NCBI RefSeq assembly: GCF_001889305.1
Contig: NZ_CP013074.1
Location: 868,001-932,000, forward strand
DNA: 64,000 nt
Reading direction: 5' to 3'
Source of the DNA: Dehalococcoides mccartyi
GTDB lineage: Bacteria; Chloroflexota; Dehalococcoidia; Dehalococcoidales; Dehalococcoidaceae
Shown here: in pieces, positions 34,294 to 43,284 of the stretch
Numbering within the stretch: position 1 is the stretch's first letter
Layout of the letters: each line of letters starts with the position of its first letter
Program-made: the position numbers and the translations under genes
The notes under the pieces: generated by a model
What the model saw: only the letters and a program-made list of their open reading frames with translations
Told to the model about the DNA's origin: nothing
Database searches by the model: none

Positions 34294-35544
34294 TTAAGCC
34301 TGCGGGTATATTTCGGTTGCCAATATCCCATCCGTATGTATCTTTCCCAGTTTCACTCTTGAGATGGTATTAACCGGTTTTTGGTTGAATTTGCCGTATA
34401 CCCTTATATAATCAGGGGTATATCCAAACCAAAGTCCGCCTCGCGTCTTATTCTCCCAGAGTACATCTCTTTCCATGCCAATTTTTTGTCTGCGATGCTG
34501 CAGACTCGCATTTTTTGCCACAAACATCATCTGTAAAAGACGTGTTTTTATAACCGCAGGGTCTAATTTTCCACTCATAGTTGATGCAAGAGTACCAGGA
34601 CGCTCGGAATATGGGAAAGGATGCACCCTTGCAAAACCTGCTTTCTCCACATATCTCAAGCTTAGTAAAAAATCTTCATCAGTTTCACCCGGAAACCCAA
34701 TTATTACATCTGTAGTAACAGCCGTATCCGGAAGACAAGCACGTATACTCTCTAGTGTGCGGGTATAATCAGTCAAAACGTATGGGCGTTGCATAAAACT
34801 TAATATGCGGTCACTGCCGCTTTGCAAAGCTATGTGAAAATGGTTACACAACCGCGGATTTTGCCATAGGGCTAAAAGCTGTGGTGTGATTTCATTCGGT
34901 TGTAATGACGATAACCGCAAACGGGGTATGTAAGTACATTCCAGTATAGATTTAATCAAGCCTGCCAGATTAAACCCACTAGATGCGTACTCGCCTATCT
35001 CCGTACCTGTAAGCACAATCTCCTGATACCCTTCAGCTTGCCTTAGGTTTATTTCGCTGATTATTTCGTCAATCCCACGGCAGCTCTTATTCCGCCTGAC
35101 AAACGGTACAATGCAATATGAACAAAAGTTATCACATCCGTCCTGTATTTTTATAAAACTGCGTGTCCGCCCATGCTCATATAAAGCCTTAGCAGAAACT
35201 TCCAGCGGGAAAAGGCGAACAATTTCAGCAACAATATCTGCTTTCCGCTCGTTATCCAGTATCAGGTTGGCATCCGGGCAAGTTATTCCATCTCCCCCGT
35301 TTTCGGCATAACACCCGGTCAGGCAAATGAACCCGTTTGGATTGTGACGGCGGGCAATACGTACCTGATAACGGGCTTTGCGGTCTGCCACATGGGTAAC
35401 TGTGCAGGTATTCAGAATATAAATATCCCAGTTATCCTGCGGGCTGACCAGGCGGTAGCCTGCCTCCGCAAATTCACGCCCAATAGCCTCTGTCTCAGCC
35501 TGATTCAGCTTGCACCCCAGTGTATCTAAAGCTATATTAAACAT
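34294..35544 (-). CDS. mtaB: tRNA methylthiotransferase MtaB-like (radical SAM)
   Basis: MtaB adds a methylthio group to t6A37 in tRNAs reading ANN codons. The 416-residue protein has the N-terminal UPF0004 domain with its three Cys (LGCKLNQAE, LNTCTVTHVADRKAR, LTGCYAE), the radical SAM motif CDNFCSYC near residue 136, and a C-terminal TRAM-like part. LGCKLNQ fits MtaB better than MiaB. The ATG at 35544 is eight bases after an extended -10 box, so the transcript is probably leaderless. It is divergent from fabF. Confidence 0.88.
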   Translation of the reverse strand: MFNIALDTLGCKLNQAETEAIGREFAEAGYRLVSPQDNWDIYILNTCTVTHVADRKARYQVRIARRHNPNGFICLTGCYAENGGDGITCPDANLILDNERKADIVAEIVRLFPLEVSAKALYEHGRTRSFIKIQDGCDNFCSYCIVPFVRRNKSCRGIDEIISEINLRQAEGYQEIVLTGTEIGEYASSGFNLAGLIKSILECTYIPRLRLSSLQPNEITPQLLALWQNPRLCNHFHIALQSGSDRILSFMQRPYVLTDYTRTLESIRACLPDTAVTTDVIIGFPGETDEDFLLSLRYVEKAGFARVHPFPYSERPGTLASTMSGKLDPAVIKTRLLQMMFVAKNASLQHRRQKIGMERDVLWENKTRGGLWFGYTPDYIRVYGKFNQKPVNTISRVKLGKIHTDGILATEIYPQA

Positions 35545-35552
35545 TAAGTCAG

Positions 35553-35561
35553 ATTATACCA
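35553..35561 (-). promoter_or_regulatory. Extended -10 promoter of mtaB (nearly leaderless)
   Basis: On the minus strand TGGTATAAT is a perfect extended -10. The predicted start of transcription is one to two bases before the ATG of mtaB. It is back to back with the fabF promoter. Confidence 0.6.
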
Positions 35562-35575
35562 AAGCCTCCCCAAAC

Positions 35576-35604
35576 TTGCAGTTAAAATATGCCTGTGTTA
35601 TAAA
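35576..35604 (+). promoter_or_regulatory. Sigma-70 promoter of fabF-recJ-plsY
   Basis: TTGCAG (35576-35581) and TATAAA (35599-35604) are 17 bases apart, with a TG at the extended -10 position. Transcription should start near 35611, and a TGAGGTGA ribosome binding site precedes the ATG at 35633. Confidence 0.65.
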
Positions 35605-35632
35605 TAGCCAATTTAACAACTGAGGTGAACAG

Positions 35633-36901
35633 ATGACTGATAACCAGCCCCAAAACAGGGTTGTCATAACCGGTATCGGTATTGTCAGCCCTCTTGGACT
35701 TGATACCCAGACCACCTGGGAAGGCCTGATAAACGGCCGTTCAGGTATAGACCATATCAGCCTCTTTGACGCATCAAATCTGGCAGTCCGCTTCGGCGGA
35801 GAAGTTAAAGATTTTGACCCTGCAAATTATATATCCCGCAAGGATATCCGCCGTATGGATCGTTTTGCCCAGCTGGCAGTAGCTGCCGGCAAACAGGCAC
35901 TTGAAAATTCAGGTCTAAGTATAAATGAATGCACCAGTCAGGATATCGGGGTAATTGTAGGCAGCGGTATAGGCGGACTTTCGGTTCTTTTTGAACAAAT
36001 CAAAGTTTTCCTGGAACAGGGGCCGGACAGAGTCAGTCCCTTTTTAGTACCCATGATGATTGCAGACATGGCCGGGGCCCAGGTATCTATCCAACTGGAT
36101 CTTAAAGGGCCTAATTTCTGTACTACTTCGGCCTGTTCTTCGGGGTCAGACGCCATAGGCACAGCTTTTGAAAAAATACGTTTCGGTTCTGCTAAAATCA
36201 TATTGGCGGGCGGTGCCGAATCCATTATGAACCCGGTAGGTTTTGCCGGTTTTTCAGCCCTAAAAGCCCTGTCTACCCGCAATGAAGACCCCCAGACAGC
36301 TTCACGCCCGTTTGACGCCAACCGGGACGGCTTTGTTATTGCAGAGGGTGCGGCGATTATGGTACTCGAAGAACTGCAAGCCGCCAAGGCCCGCGGGGCG
36401 AATATTATTGCCGAGATAATTGGTTACGGCGGTTCTTCAGACGCTTTCCATATCACCCAGCCGGTGGAATCCGGAGTTGAGGCCGCACGTGCCATAAACA
36501 TAGCCCTTAATAGCGCCGGCATCAAACCGGAAGCAGTAGATTATATAAATGCCCATGGCACTTCTACTCCGCTCAATGACAAAATGGAAACCAACGCTAT
36601 AAAAGTTGCATTCGGAGAACATGCCCGAAAACTGGCTATCAGTTCCACCAAATCTATGCTGGGGCATCTCATAGGCGGGGCTGGGGCTATTGAAGCATCT
36701 ATATGCGCGCTGACTATTAAAAACGGAATTATACCTCCAACCATAAACTACACAACGCCTGATCCAGATTGTGATCTGGATTACACACCCAACACAGCCC
36801 GCAAAGCCAAAGTAAAGGTGGCACTCAATAATTCGTTTGGGTTCGGCGGGCATAATTCGGTGCTTATCCTCAGGGAAATGGGCAGTGAAAATATTGGCTA
36901 A
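35633..36901 (+). CDS. fabF: Beta-ketoacyl-ACP synthase II
   Basis: FabF elongates acyl-ACP with malonyl-ACP in fatty acid synthesis. The 422-residue protein has the active-site Cys in TTSACSSGSDAIG near 165, and the two His in NAHGTSTPLND (near 305) and SMLGHLIGGAG (near 343). The usual ACATS around the nucleophile is ACSSG here. It ends 17 bases inside recJ, and plsY follows, so a lipid-linked operon with a DNA repair gene in the middle is seen. Confidence 0.94.
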   Translation: MTDNQPQNRVVITGIGIVSPLGLDTQTTWEGLINGRSGIDHISLFDASNLAVRFGGEVKDFDPANYISRKDIRRMDRFAQLAVAAGKQALENSGLSINECTSQDIGVIVGSGIGGLSVLFEQIKVFLEQGPDRVSPFLVPMMIADMAGAQVSIQLDLKGPNFCTTSACSSGSDAIGTAFEKIRFGSAKIILAGGAESIMNPVGFAGFSALKALSTRNEDPQTASRPFDANRDGFVIAEGAAIMVLEELQAAKARGANIIAEIIGYGGSSDAFHITQPVESGVEAARAINIALNSAGIKPEAVDYINAHGTSTPLNDKMETNAIKVAFGEHARKLAISSTKSMLGHLIGGAGAIEASICALTIKNGIIPPTINYTTPDPDCDLDYTPNTARKAKVKVALNNSFGFGGHNSVLILREMGSENIG

Positions 36902-38585
36902 TTGCCTCTGGAAACTAAAACCGGCACCTCCGGAAAAGACTAGCCAGAATTTTCCTTATCCGCCCTTGATTAGCCGTTTGCTTCATAACAGGGGTATTGA
37001 AACCGTTGAAGAAGCTGAGTTATTCCTGTCATCAGACAGGCGTCTAAATCATAACCCATTCTTATTTCCTGATATGGAAAAAGCGGTCAGCCGTATCTAC
37101 AAAGCCTTGCTGACAGGTGAAAAAATAGTAGTATACGGGGATTTTGATGCTGACGGGCTGACGGCTACAGCAGTTTTAACCACCGGCATTGCCCGTTTGG
37201 GAGGGAATGTAATCCCTTACATTCCTCACCGCGTTACTGAAGGGTATGGTTTAAAAATATCCGCCCTTGAAAAACACCGAACAGAGGGTGTTTCACTTAT
37301 CATCAGCACAGACTGTGGCATCACCGCTATACCTGAAATAAAGCGGGCAAATAAAATCGGGCTGGATGTGATAGTCACAGACCACCATACCCCGCTAGAT
37401 GAACTGCCGCCTGCATATGCCATTATAAACCCCAAAGTACCCGGCGAAACCTACCCTTTTAAGGAACTGGCAGGAGTTGGGGTAGCGTACAAACTTATAC
37501 AGGCTTTATACCGCAACTTGGGGCGGGAAGATGAAACCAGAGATTTACTGGACTTGGTAGCTATAGGCACAATTGCTGATATAGTACCCATTCTGAATGA
37601 AAACCGTTATCTGGTAAAAGAGGGCATCAAATTCCTCAATGCCGAACCTCGTCCCGGCATTATTGAAATGGCACAGCTTAGCCGTCTGCATCTAGGGGAA
37701 ATAGAACCGGAGAGCATTTCGTGGATAATGGCACCCCGCCTGAACGCAGCCGGAAGGCTGGAACATGCTCTGGCAGGATATAAACTGCTTACCGCCACCA
37801 CCATAAGTGATTCTCAAGAACTGGCACTCTGGCTTGAAAACAAAAACACCGAACGCCAGCAGCTGACCGTTCATTTTGTAGAAAAAGCCAGAGCTAGGCT
37901 GGATACACAGTTTCTGCCTGCATTACTTATATTCATTGATGCCGAATGTCCGCAAGGTATCAGCGGGCTTGTGGCAGGCAGACTGTCCGATGAATATTAC
38001 CGTCCGTCTATTGTTATAAAGACCAACGCAGATTCGGCTACAGGCAGTTGCCGCAGCATACCGGATTTCAATATCATTCAGGCCCTCAGCCGCTTTGCAC
38101 ATCTGTTCAGCCACTTCGGCGGGCATGCCCAGGCAGCCGGTTTCACCCTGCCCATAGAAAATTTGGATGCATTTGTCCAAGGCATATCCGCTTATGCCGA
38201 AGAAACCCTAAGCGGTGTAGAACTGAAGCCGTTTATAGATATAGATATAGACACAGATCTAAGTGAACTCTGCCCGGCCACCCTGCGTGAACTTGAGAGG
38301 CTGGCTCCATTCGGAGAGGCAAACCCGAAACCTGTGTTCCTAAGCCGGGGGCTGAATATTACTGATTACCGCTCCATGGGCAGCAACAACGAACACCTGA
38401 AATTGCGTATTAAACATAAAGGCCGCTTCTGGGATGGAGTGGCCTTTCGCCAGGCAAAAGAACTGAATGGTTTTCTCCAATCCCCGGTGGATATAGTGTA
38501 TAATCTTGAACAGGATAAATGGTGCGGAACAGATACACTCCGCCTGAAGATAATTGATATGTCACCCGCAGGTACCAAGATTTAA
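36885..38585 (+). CDS. recJ: Single-stranded-DNA-specific exonuclease RecJ
   Basis: RecJ degrades single-stranded DNA 5' to 3' in repair and recombination. I chose GTG at 36885 (566 aa), eight bases after AGGGA. It has the DHH-family motifs VVYGDFDADGLTATAVL (near 84), STDCGIT and VTDHHTP (near 163), and the DHHA1-type GGHAQAAGFTLP near 412, followed by the OB-fold. It overlaps fabF by 17 bases and precedes plsY by 15 bases. Confidence 0.94.
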   Translation: MKILANCLWKLKPAPPEKTSQNFPYPPLISRLLHNRGIETVEEAELFLSSDRRLNHNPFLFPDMEKAVSRIYKALLTGEKIVVYGDFDADGLTATAVLTTGIARLGGNVIPYIPHRVTEGYGLKISALEKHRTEGVSLIISTDCGITAIPEIKRANKIGLDVIVTDHHTPLDELPPAYAIINPKVPGETYPFKELAGVGVAYKLIQALYRNLGREDETRDLLDLVAIGTIADIVPILNENRYLVKEGIKFLNAEPRPGIIEMAQLSRLHLGEIEPESISWIMAPRLNAAGRLEHALAGYKLLTATTISDSQELALWLENKNTERQQLTVHFVEKARARLDTQFLPALLIFIDAECPQGISGLVAGRLSDEYYRPSIVIKTNADSATGSCRSIPDFNIIQALSRFAHLFSHFGGHAQAAGFTLPIENLDAFVQGISAYAEETLSGVELKPFIDIDIDTDLSELCPATLRELERLAPFGEANPKPVFLSRGLNITDYRSMGSNNEHLKLRIKHKGRFWDGVAFRQAKELNGFLQSPVDIVYNLEQDKWCGTDTLRLKIIDMSPAGTKI

Positions 38586-38600
38586 TAAAAAGGTGAGCAA

Positions 38601-39233
38601 ATGAATAGTTTGATAATGGTTATAATTGCCCTCATTGCCGCATATTTTATCGGCTCTACCCCTGCCCCTTATCTGGCAGGGCGGATTTTTAAAGGCATAG
38701 ATATCCGTACGGTAGGCTCTAAAAATATGGGGTCTATGAATGTTTTTTACAATGTGGGTTTCTGGCCGGGTATTCTGGTACTGGCGGTAGATATAGGCAA
38801 AGGTGCTCTGGCTATGGCAGTTGCCAACTGGCTAGGTGAAGGGCTGGGTATCCAGATGCTGTGCGCCCTAATGGCCATTGCCGGGCATAATTACCCGGTA
38901 TGGCTAAGATTTAAGGGCGGCAAGGGCGGAGCAACTGCCATAGGTATTCTGGCCTATATGATGCCAGAGGGCATTCCTATATATATCGCTTCTTTTCTTA
39001 TCCTTATGGCTATTACCCGTTTCCCCACCTTGAGTTACGGCATTTCATTTATCAGCTTCATACTGGTGGCATGGCTTGGACAGCATGATTTGGGGAAAGT
39101 GCTATTTTCCCTTTTGGTAGTTATGATACCCATACTTATGTACATACCCCGAATGAAAGAGATAAAAAATAAGGCCGGCTCCGGCAATGCCAAACGGGCT
39201 ATCTTCCGTAAAAACCTTAAAGAACGGCTTTAA
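38601..39233 (+). CDS. plsY: Glycerol-3-phosphate acyltransferase PlsY
   Basis: PlsY moves an acyl group from acyl-phosphate to glycerol-3-phosphate, the first step of phospholipid synthesis. The 210-residue protein has about five membrane helices. Motif 1 is GSKNMGSMNVFYNVG, where the family has GSGNxGATN; motif 2 is GHNYPVWLRFKGGKGGATAIG. The small changes in motif 1 are worth noting. AAAGGTGAG precedes the ATG, and a terminator follows the gene. Confidence 0.9.
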   Translation: MNSLIMVIIALIAAYFIGSTPAPYLAGRIFKGIDIRTVGSKNMGSMNVFYNVGFWPGILVLAVDIGKGALAMAVANWLGEGLGIQMLCALMAIAGHNYPVWLRFKGGKGGATAIGILAYMMPEGIPIYIASFLILMAITRFPTLSYGISFISFILVAWLGQHDLGKVLFSLLVVMIPILMYIPRMKEIKNKAGSGNAKRAIFRKNLKERL

Positions 39234-39264
39234 TCTTATTTTCCCAGAGCAGACAGAATAATTA

Positions 39265-39309
39265 AAGACTTGCAGATTTACTTTAAATACATTTGCAAGT
39301 CTTATTTTT
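39265..39309 (+). terminator. Intrinsic terminator after plsY
   Basis: A 10-bp stem (39265-39274 with 39294-39303) with an AT-rich loop is followed by TTATTTTTA. It ends the fabF-recJ-plsY unit. Confidence 0.75.
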
Positions 39310-39349
39310 AATGCTAATAATCCTAAAGTTTAACCTAAGCGTTTCGCGC

Positions 39350-40132
39350 TTAAGTTATCTTGTCCGCTGCCTTTTGGTTCCGTAAACGGTATATAAAGAG
39401 CGGAACAGCTATGGCAATAAGTATCAGTCCCACTACCTGAGCCTGTTCCAGCCCCAAAGCAAAATCATCATTTACCCGCACAAAACCAATGGCGACTCTC
39501 CAGGCGGCATAGAGGCTTATGTAAAGCAGGAAAAGCTGTCCGTCAGGTCGCAGCTTTTTGGCAATAAATAAGCTAAAGGCAAAAAGACACAGTAAAAAAA
39601 TAATTTCGTAAGCCTGGGTAGGTGCTACCGCTATACCATGCGGAGCAGCTGTGGCAGGGTTTGTATAAATCACACTGCAGCCGCTGCCGCCGTATTCACC
39701 GTAACAACAGCCATTCAGCAGACACCCCACCCGGCCTATCGCCTGCCCCAGCAGTATGCCCGGAACAGCCACATCCAGCAAGTAACCCAGATTGAAGTGG
39801 GAATAACGGCTGTAAATCCACAAGCCTATAGTTGCACCGATAATAGCCCCGAATATGGTTAAACCTTCACCGCTCAAAATAGCTCCGGGGTTAAGGCTGT
39901 AATATTCCCAGGCATCTATAACATGCAGAAGCTTTGAAAAAATAATGCCGGAAGGAATAGCAATAATAGCCGCAGTCAGCACCGTATCATAAGAAATATC
40001 GGCCCCGCGTTTAATCCGCCAGAATATCCAGGAAATCAGTGCCACCACACCCAGAGCCATCATGATTCCGTACCATTTGATCACCAGCGAACCGATGCTG
40101 AAGGCTACCGGGTCTACATTTATTTCAAACAT
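39350..40132 (-). CDS. lgt: Prolipoprotein diacylglyceryl transferase
   Basis: Lgt attaches diacylglycerol to the lipobox Cys of exported lipoproteins. The 260-residue membrane protein has about seven helices and the signature GQAIGRVGCLLNGCCYGEYGG near residue 128. Substrates in this window would be the two ABC binding lipoproteins. A small stem overlaps the stop, but no T run follows, so the terminator is unclear. Confidence 0.93.
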   Translation of the reverse strand: MFEINVDPVAFSIGSLVIKWYGIMMALGVVALISWIFWRIKRGADISYDTVLTAAIIAIPSGIIFSKLLHVIDAWEYYSLNPGAILSGEGLTIFGAIIGATIGLWIYSRYSHFNLGYLLDVAVPGILLGQAIGRVGCLLNGCCYGEYGGSGCSVIYTNPATAAPHGIAVAPTQAYEIIFLLCLFAFSLFIAKKLRPDGQLFLLYISLYAAWRVAIGFVRVNDDFALGLEQAQVVGLILIAIAVPLFIYRLRNQKAADKIT

Positions 40133-40175
40133 AAATACCAGTCCTGTTTCAATTTTTAAAAAGTACTATATTAAA

Positions 40176-40204
40176 ATTATACCCGAACAAATTCAGCATC
40201 ACAA
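40176..40204 (-). promoter_or_regulatory. Promoter of lgt
   Basis: TTGTGA (40199-40204) and TATAAT (40176-40181) are 17 bases apart on the minus strand. The -35 overlaps the 3' end of the helicase gene. The leader to the ATG at 40132 is about 37 bases. Confidence 0.5.
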
Positions 40205-42493
40205 ACAGGCTTTGCCCAGGCATCTTTCAAGTACGGCTTTAGCCCCGTTTTTATCCAGTGGTTTGTTATTATTGCCGCACTTGGGTGACTGAACGCAACT
40301 GGGACAGCCGTCTATGCAGGTGCATTTTCCAATAACGTTTCTGGCGGCTTCCCAAAGGTCGTTGATGACTTCATATCCCTTTTCGGCAATACCTACCCCG
40401 CCGGGGTGTCCGTCATATATAAATATGGCCGGGGTACCGGTATCCGGGTGGAGCGGGGTAGAAACACCGCCGATATCTCCCCGGTCACACAGGGCAAATA
40501 AAGGCAGCAGCCCGATAAGGGCGTGTTCGGCGGCGTGGATAGCCCCGTGAAAATCCATTTTAGTTTTTTCCATAGCGGAGACTATATCAGAAGGCAGTTT
40601 AAACCAGACAGCTATAGTGGGAAAAGTCTGCGGCGGCAAATCCAGCTGCTCCTCGCTCAATACCTGCTCTGTGAACTGGGCTTTACGCCTGTAGCCGGTT
40701 ACAGTTAAAGTAACATCCACTTTGCCCAGATATACGCTGATATCCCCCACCAGTTTGTTTTTGAGCACTTCAATTATGCTTATTTCGGTAAGGTCACGGG
40801 TAACCGTATAGTAGTCCAGTTTTTTCTTTTCCAGCAGGGCTATCTGGGAATTAAGGTCAAAACGGCTTACCAGATAGCTTTCACCCTGATGCAAGTAAAC
40901 CGCCCCGGGATAAGCTTGCAAAAAGGCGGTTTGAAAGTCCAGCGTTTCAATAATCTGTCCGCTTTCGGCATCTATTAGACAGAAATCCTTGCCCGAAGCC
41001 GAACGGATACTGATATCTCCGGCAGGGTAAGAAATATCGGCTGACAGATAATAATTGTCCCGCCGCTTATTAAGCACTCTTTCCTGAGCAAGTGTATCCA
41101 GCTCCTCAATCAGGTTTTCACCGAACATATCCGTTTCACTTGCGTTTACCGGCATCTCCCAGGCGGCACATAAAAGATGAACCCTGTAGATATATGAATT
41201 TTCCGGATTGATAAAAGTGCCTTCAAAACCGCTGTTAAACAGTTTTTCGGGGTTATTCATATAATACTGGTCAAGGGGGTTATCCAGCCCCAGCAAAAAG
41301 GAAAGTGAGTGGCCGCACCTTCGGCCGCTTCGTCCTGCCTGCTGAAAAGTGCTGGAGATACTGCCCGGAAAGCCGGTCAGTATGGTAGCCCCCAGGTCAC
41401 CTATATCTATTCCCAGCTCAAGTGCATTGGTGGAAACCGCCCCAAGCAATCTGCCTGAGAAAAGCTCTTTTTCTATCTTGCGGCGGTCTTCGGCGGTATA
41501 CCCACCCCGGTAAGGCTTGATGAGGTCTGCAAACTCCGGCTTTATGGCTATCAGGCGGTCACGCGAATATTTATAAATAAGTTCGGTCAGCCGTTTGGTA
41601 CGGGTAAAGTCCAGGGTACGGATTTCGTGGCTGACCAGTTCGCTTAAAAGAAACGAAGATTCCGAGTTAGCGCTATGGCGTATGCCGTTAGCCGGGTCAA
41701 TAATGGGCGGATTCCAAAAAACAAAATCTTTTTCTGACCTGGGAGAGCCGTCATTATCTACCACTGAAAAAGGCAGCCCGGTCAGACTTTGGGCATGAAC
41801 GCCGGGGCTGGCTATAGTAGCCGAACTGAGAATAAACTGCGGGGAACTGCCGTAGTAACGGCAAAGACGCCTAAGCCTGCGGATAATATTTGCCAGATGC
41901 GAACCAAACACCCCCCGGTAAATATGGGCTTCGTCTATCACCACATATTCCAGGTGGCGTAAAAACCGCCCCCACTTCTGGTGAAAAGGCAGTATGGAAA
42001 CATGGAGCATATCCGGGTTTGAAAGTATAATCCGGGCTTTCAGGCGTATATTCGCACGGCTGTTGCCGGGGGTATCGCCGTCATATACAGCTATTTCCTC
42101 ATCTGCCAGGAGTGAAGGCACTGCTAGGGATTTCAGGCTCCGCAGCTGGTCCTGTGCCAAAGCCTTAGCCGGGTAAAGGTATAAAGCTCTGGCATTCGGG
42201 TCTGAGAGCAGTTTTTCCAGCACCGGCAGGTTATAGCACAAGCTCTTACCGCTGGCCGCCGGGGTGGCCACTATGATATTCTTCCCCTGCCGGCTAAGGT
42301 TTACAGCATTTGCCTGATGGGTGTACAAGGGCAAAATCCGTTTTTTTCTGAGGCGTGCATCTATCCGGGGCAACAGCGGGGCGTCAGTTCTGGCATATTC
42401 CGCCGGACGGTAAGGCAGGCGTTCAATATGGGCTATCTGCTTCTGATAATCAGGCAGTGATGCAATATAGGCTAAAAATTCGGTAGTTTCCAA
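40199..42493 (-). CDS. DEAD/DEAH-box helicase with DUF1998 (MrfA-like)
   Basis: The 764-residue superfamily 2 helicase has motif I ATPAASGKSLCYNLP near residue 75, motif II VIDEAH near 186, motif III SSATIASP, and the motif VI region QQAGRSGRRCGHSLS near 395. The C-terminal DUF1998 region ends with four Cys in CTCIDGCPSCVQSPKCG, the cluster typical of MrfA/YprA proteins, which act in DNA crosslink repair. Serine replaces the usual Gly-Lys-Thr threonine in GKS. It is followed by lgt and preceded by the DUF503 gene, probably in one unit. Confidence 0.9.
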   Translation of the reverse strand: METTEFLAYIASLPDYQKQIAHIERLPYRPAEYARTDAPLLPRIDARLRKKRILPLYTHQANAVNLSRQGKNIIVATPAASGKSLCYNLPVLEKLLSDPNARALYLYPAKALAQDQLRSLKSLAVPSLLADEEIAVYDGDTPGNSRANIRLKARIILSNPDMLHVSILPFHQKWGRFLRHLEYVVIDEAHIYRGVFGSHLANIIRRLRRLCRYYGSSPQFILSSATIASPGVHAQSLTGLPFSVVDNDGSPRSEKDFVFWNPPIIDPANGIRHSANSESSFLLSELVSHEIRTLDFTRTKRLTELIYKYSRDRLIAIKPEFADLIKPYRGGYTAEDRRKIEKELFSGRLLGAVSTNALELGIDIGDLGATILTGFPGSISSTFQQAGRSGRRCGHSLSFLLGLDNPLDQYYMNNPEKLFNSGFEGTFINPENSYIYRVHLLCAAWEMPVNASETDMFGENLIEELDTLAQERVLNKRRDNYYLSADISYPAGDISIRSASGKDFCLIDAESGQIIETLDFQTAFLQAYPGAVYLHQGESYLVSRFDLNSQIALLEKKKLDYYTVTRDLTEISIIEVLKNKLVGDISVYLGKVDVTLTVTGYRRKAQFTEQVLSEEQLDLPPQTFPTIAVWFKLPSDIVSAMEKTKMDFHGAIHAAEHALIGLLPLFALCDRGDIGGVSTPLHPDTGTPAIFIYDGHPGGVGIAEKGYEVINDLWEAARNVIGKCTCIDGCPSCVQSPKCGNNNKPLDKNGAKAVLERCLGKACL

Positions 42494-42504
42494 AAGCCTT
42501 TATC

Positions 42505-42801
42505 CTAAACCGCCATTATTTCAATCTGAAAATCACGTATAACCAAATCAAACCCGCCGTCAGTCACAAAAGCCAGTACTTTATTCAGTAACTGGTCAGC
42601 CACCGCGGCACTGTTGCTGATACAGCTTATACCAATAACCGCCGTCTTCCATCTGTCCATTTCTTCGGCTTCGGCTACCGAAAGATTGAAACGGTTTTGC
42701 AGTTGCCTGATTAGCGGCTGAATAAGCTGGCGCTTGCCCTTCAGCGAGGTATTTTCAGGCAAGTCCAGCCACAGTTTTAATATACCGGCGTGCAAACTCA
42801 C
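42505..42801 (-). CDS. DUF503 family protein (YlxP-like)
   Basis: The 98-residue protein matches DUF503/YlxP: an LPENTSLKGKRQLIQPLIRQLQNRFNLSVAE block near 15-45 and DRWKTAVIGISCISNSAAVADQLL in the middle. In many Firmicutes this gene sits between infB and rbfA; here it does not, lying instead before the helicase gene. The start is GTG at 42801 with GAGGTG upstream and a consensus-like promoter at 42831-42859. Function remains unclear. Confidence 0.88.
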   Translation of the reverse strand: MSLHAGILKLWLDLPENTSLKGKRQLIQPLIRQLQNRFNLSVAEAEEMDRWKTAVIGISCISNSAAVADQLLNKVLAFVTDGGFDLVIRDFQIEIMAV

Positions 42802-42830
42802 ACAAACACCTCTTTTAAAGCCCTTAAATG

Positions 42831-42859
42831 AATATAGCGTTACCCATATATTACGTCAA
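42831..42859 (-). promoter_or_regulatory. Promoter of DUF503-helicase unit
   Basis: TTGACG (42854-42859) and TATATT (42831-42836) are spaced by 17 bases on the minus strand, about 23 bases before the likely start of transcription needed for the GTG at 42801. Confidence 0.65.
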
Positions 42860-42910
42860 GTAAACACTTGCCGGAATATGGTATATTATACCTAAATATA
42901 ACGCATTTGT

Positions 42911-42939
42911 TTTACAACACAGGTACAGTGTGATATAAT
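42911..42939 (+). promoter_or_regulatory. Sigma-70 promoter of rpsO-pnp
   Basis: TTTACA (42911-42916) and TATAAT (42934-42939) are 17 bases apart and TGA precedes the -10 as an extended element. This is a very strong promoter, as expected for a ribosomal protein gene. Confidence 0.75.
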
Positions 42940-42980
42940 TTTGACTTTAAATTGAGTAGAATAACATAAGGGGAATAAGT

Positions 42981-43244
42981 TTGGACAAACAGGAAAAATC
43001 TCTGATTATTAACGAATTCAAAAAGAGCGAAAACGATACCGGCTCTACTGAAGTGCAGGTAGCCTTGCTCACTGCCCGTATTCACCAGTTAACCACCCAC
43101 ATGATTGCCAATAAACATGACTTTCATACCAAGAGAAGCCTGCTTACTTTGGTTGGCCGCCGCCGCCGCTTGCTCTCATACATGCGCAACAATAACGGGG
43201 CCGGTTATCAGGAGCTTATTGCCAATCTTGGCCTTAGAAAATAA
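42981..43244 (+). CDS. rpsO: 30S ribosomal protein S15
   Basis: S15 is a primary 16S rRNA-binding protein of the small subunit. The 87-residue protein has the full family pattern: NDTGSTEVQVALLTARIHQLTTH, then HSKDHHSRR-type residues read here as NKHDFHTKRSLLTLVGRRRRLLSYM. The start is TTG with AAGGGGAA upstream. pnp follows after 40 bases, the usual pairing. Confidence 0.97.
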   Translation: MDKQEKSLIINEFKKSENDTGSTEVQVALLTARIHQLTTHMIANKHDFHTKRSLLTLVGRRRRLLSYMRNNNGAGYQELIANLGLRK

Positions 43245-43284
43245 ATATTGCCAAGGCAAATAACCCTGTAAGGAGATTACGTTA

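Noticed and set aside
39333-39352. A TAAGCG/CGCTTA stem at the end of lgt as a terminator
   Set aside because: No T run follows on either strand and it overlaps the stop codon.
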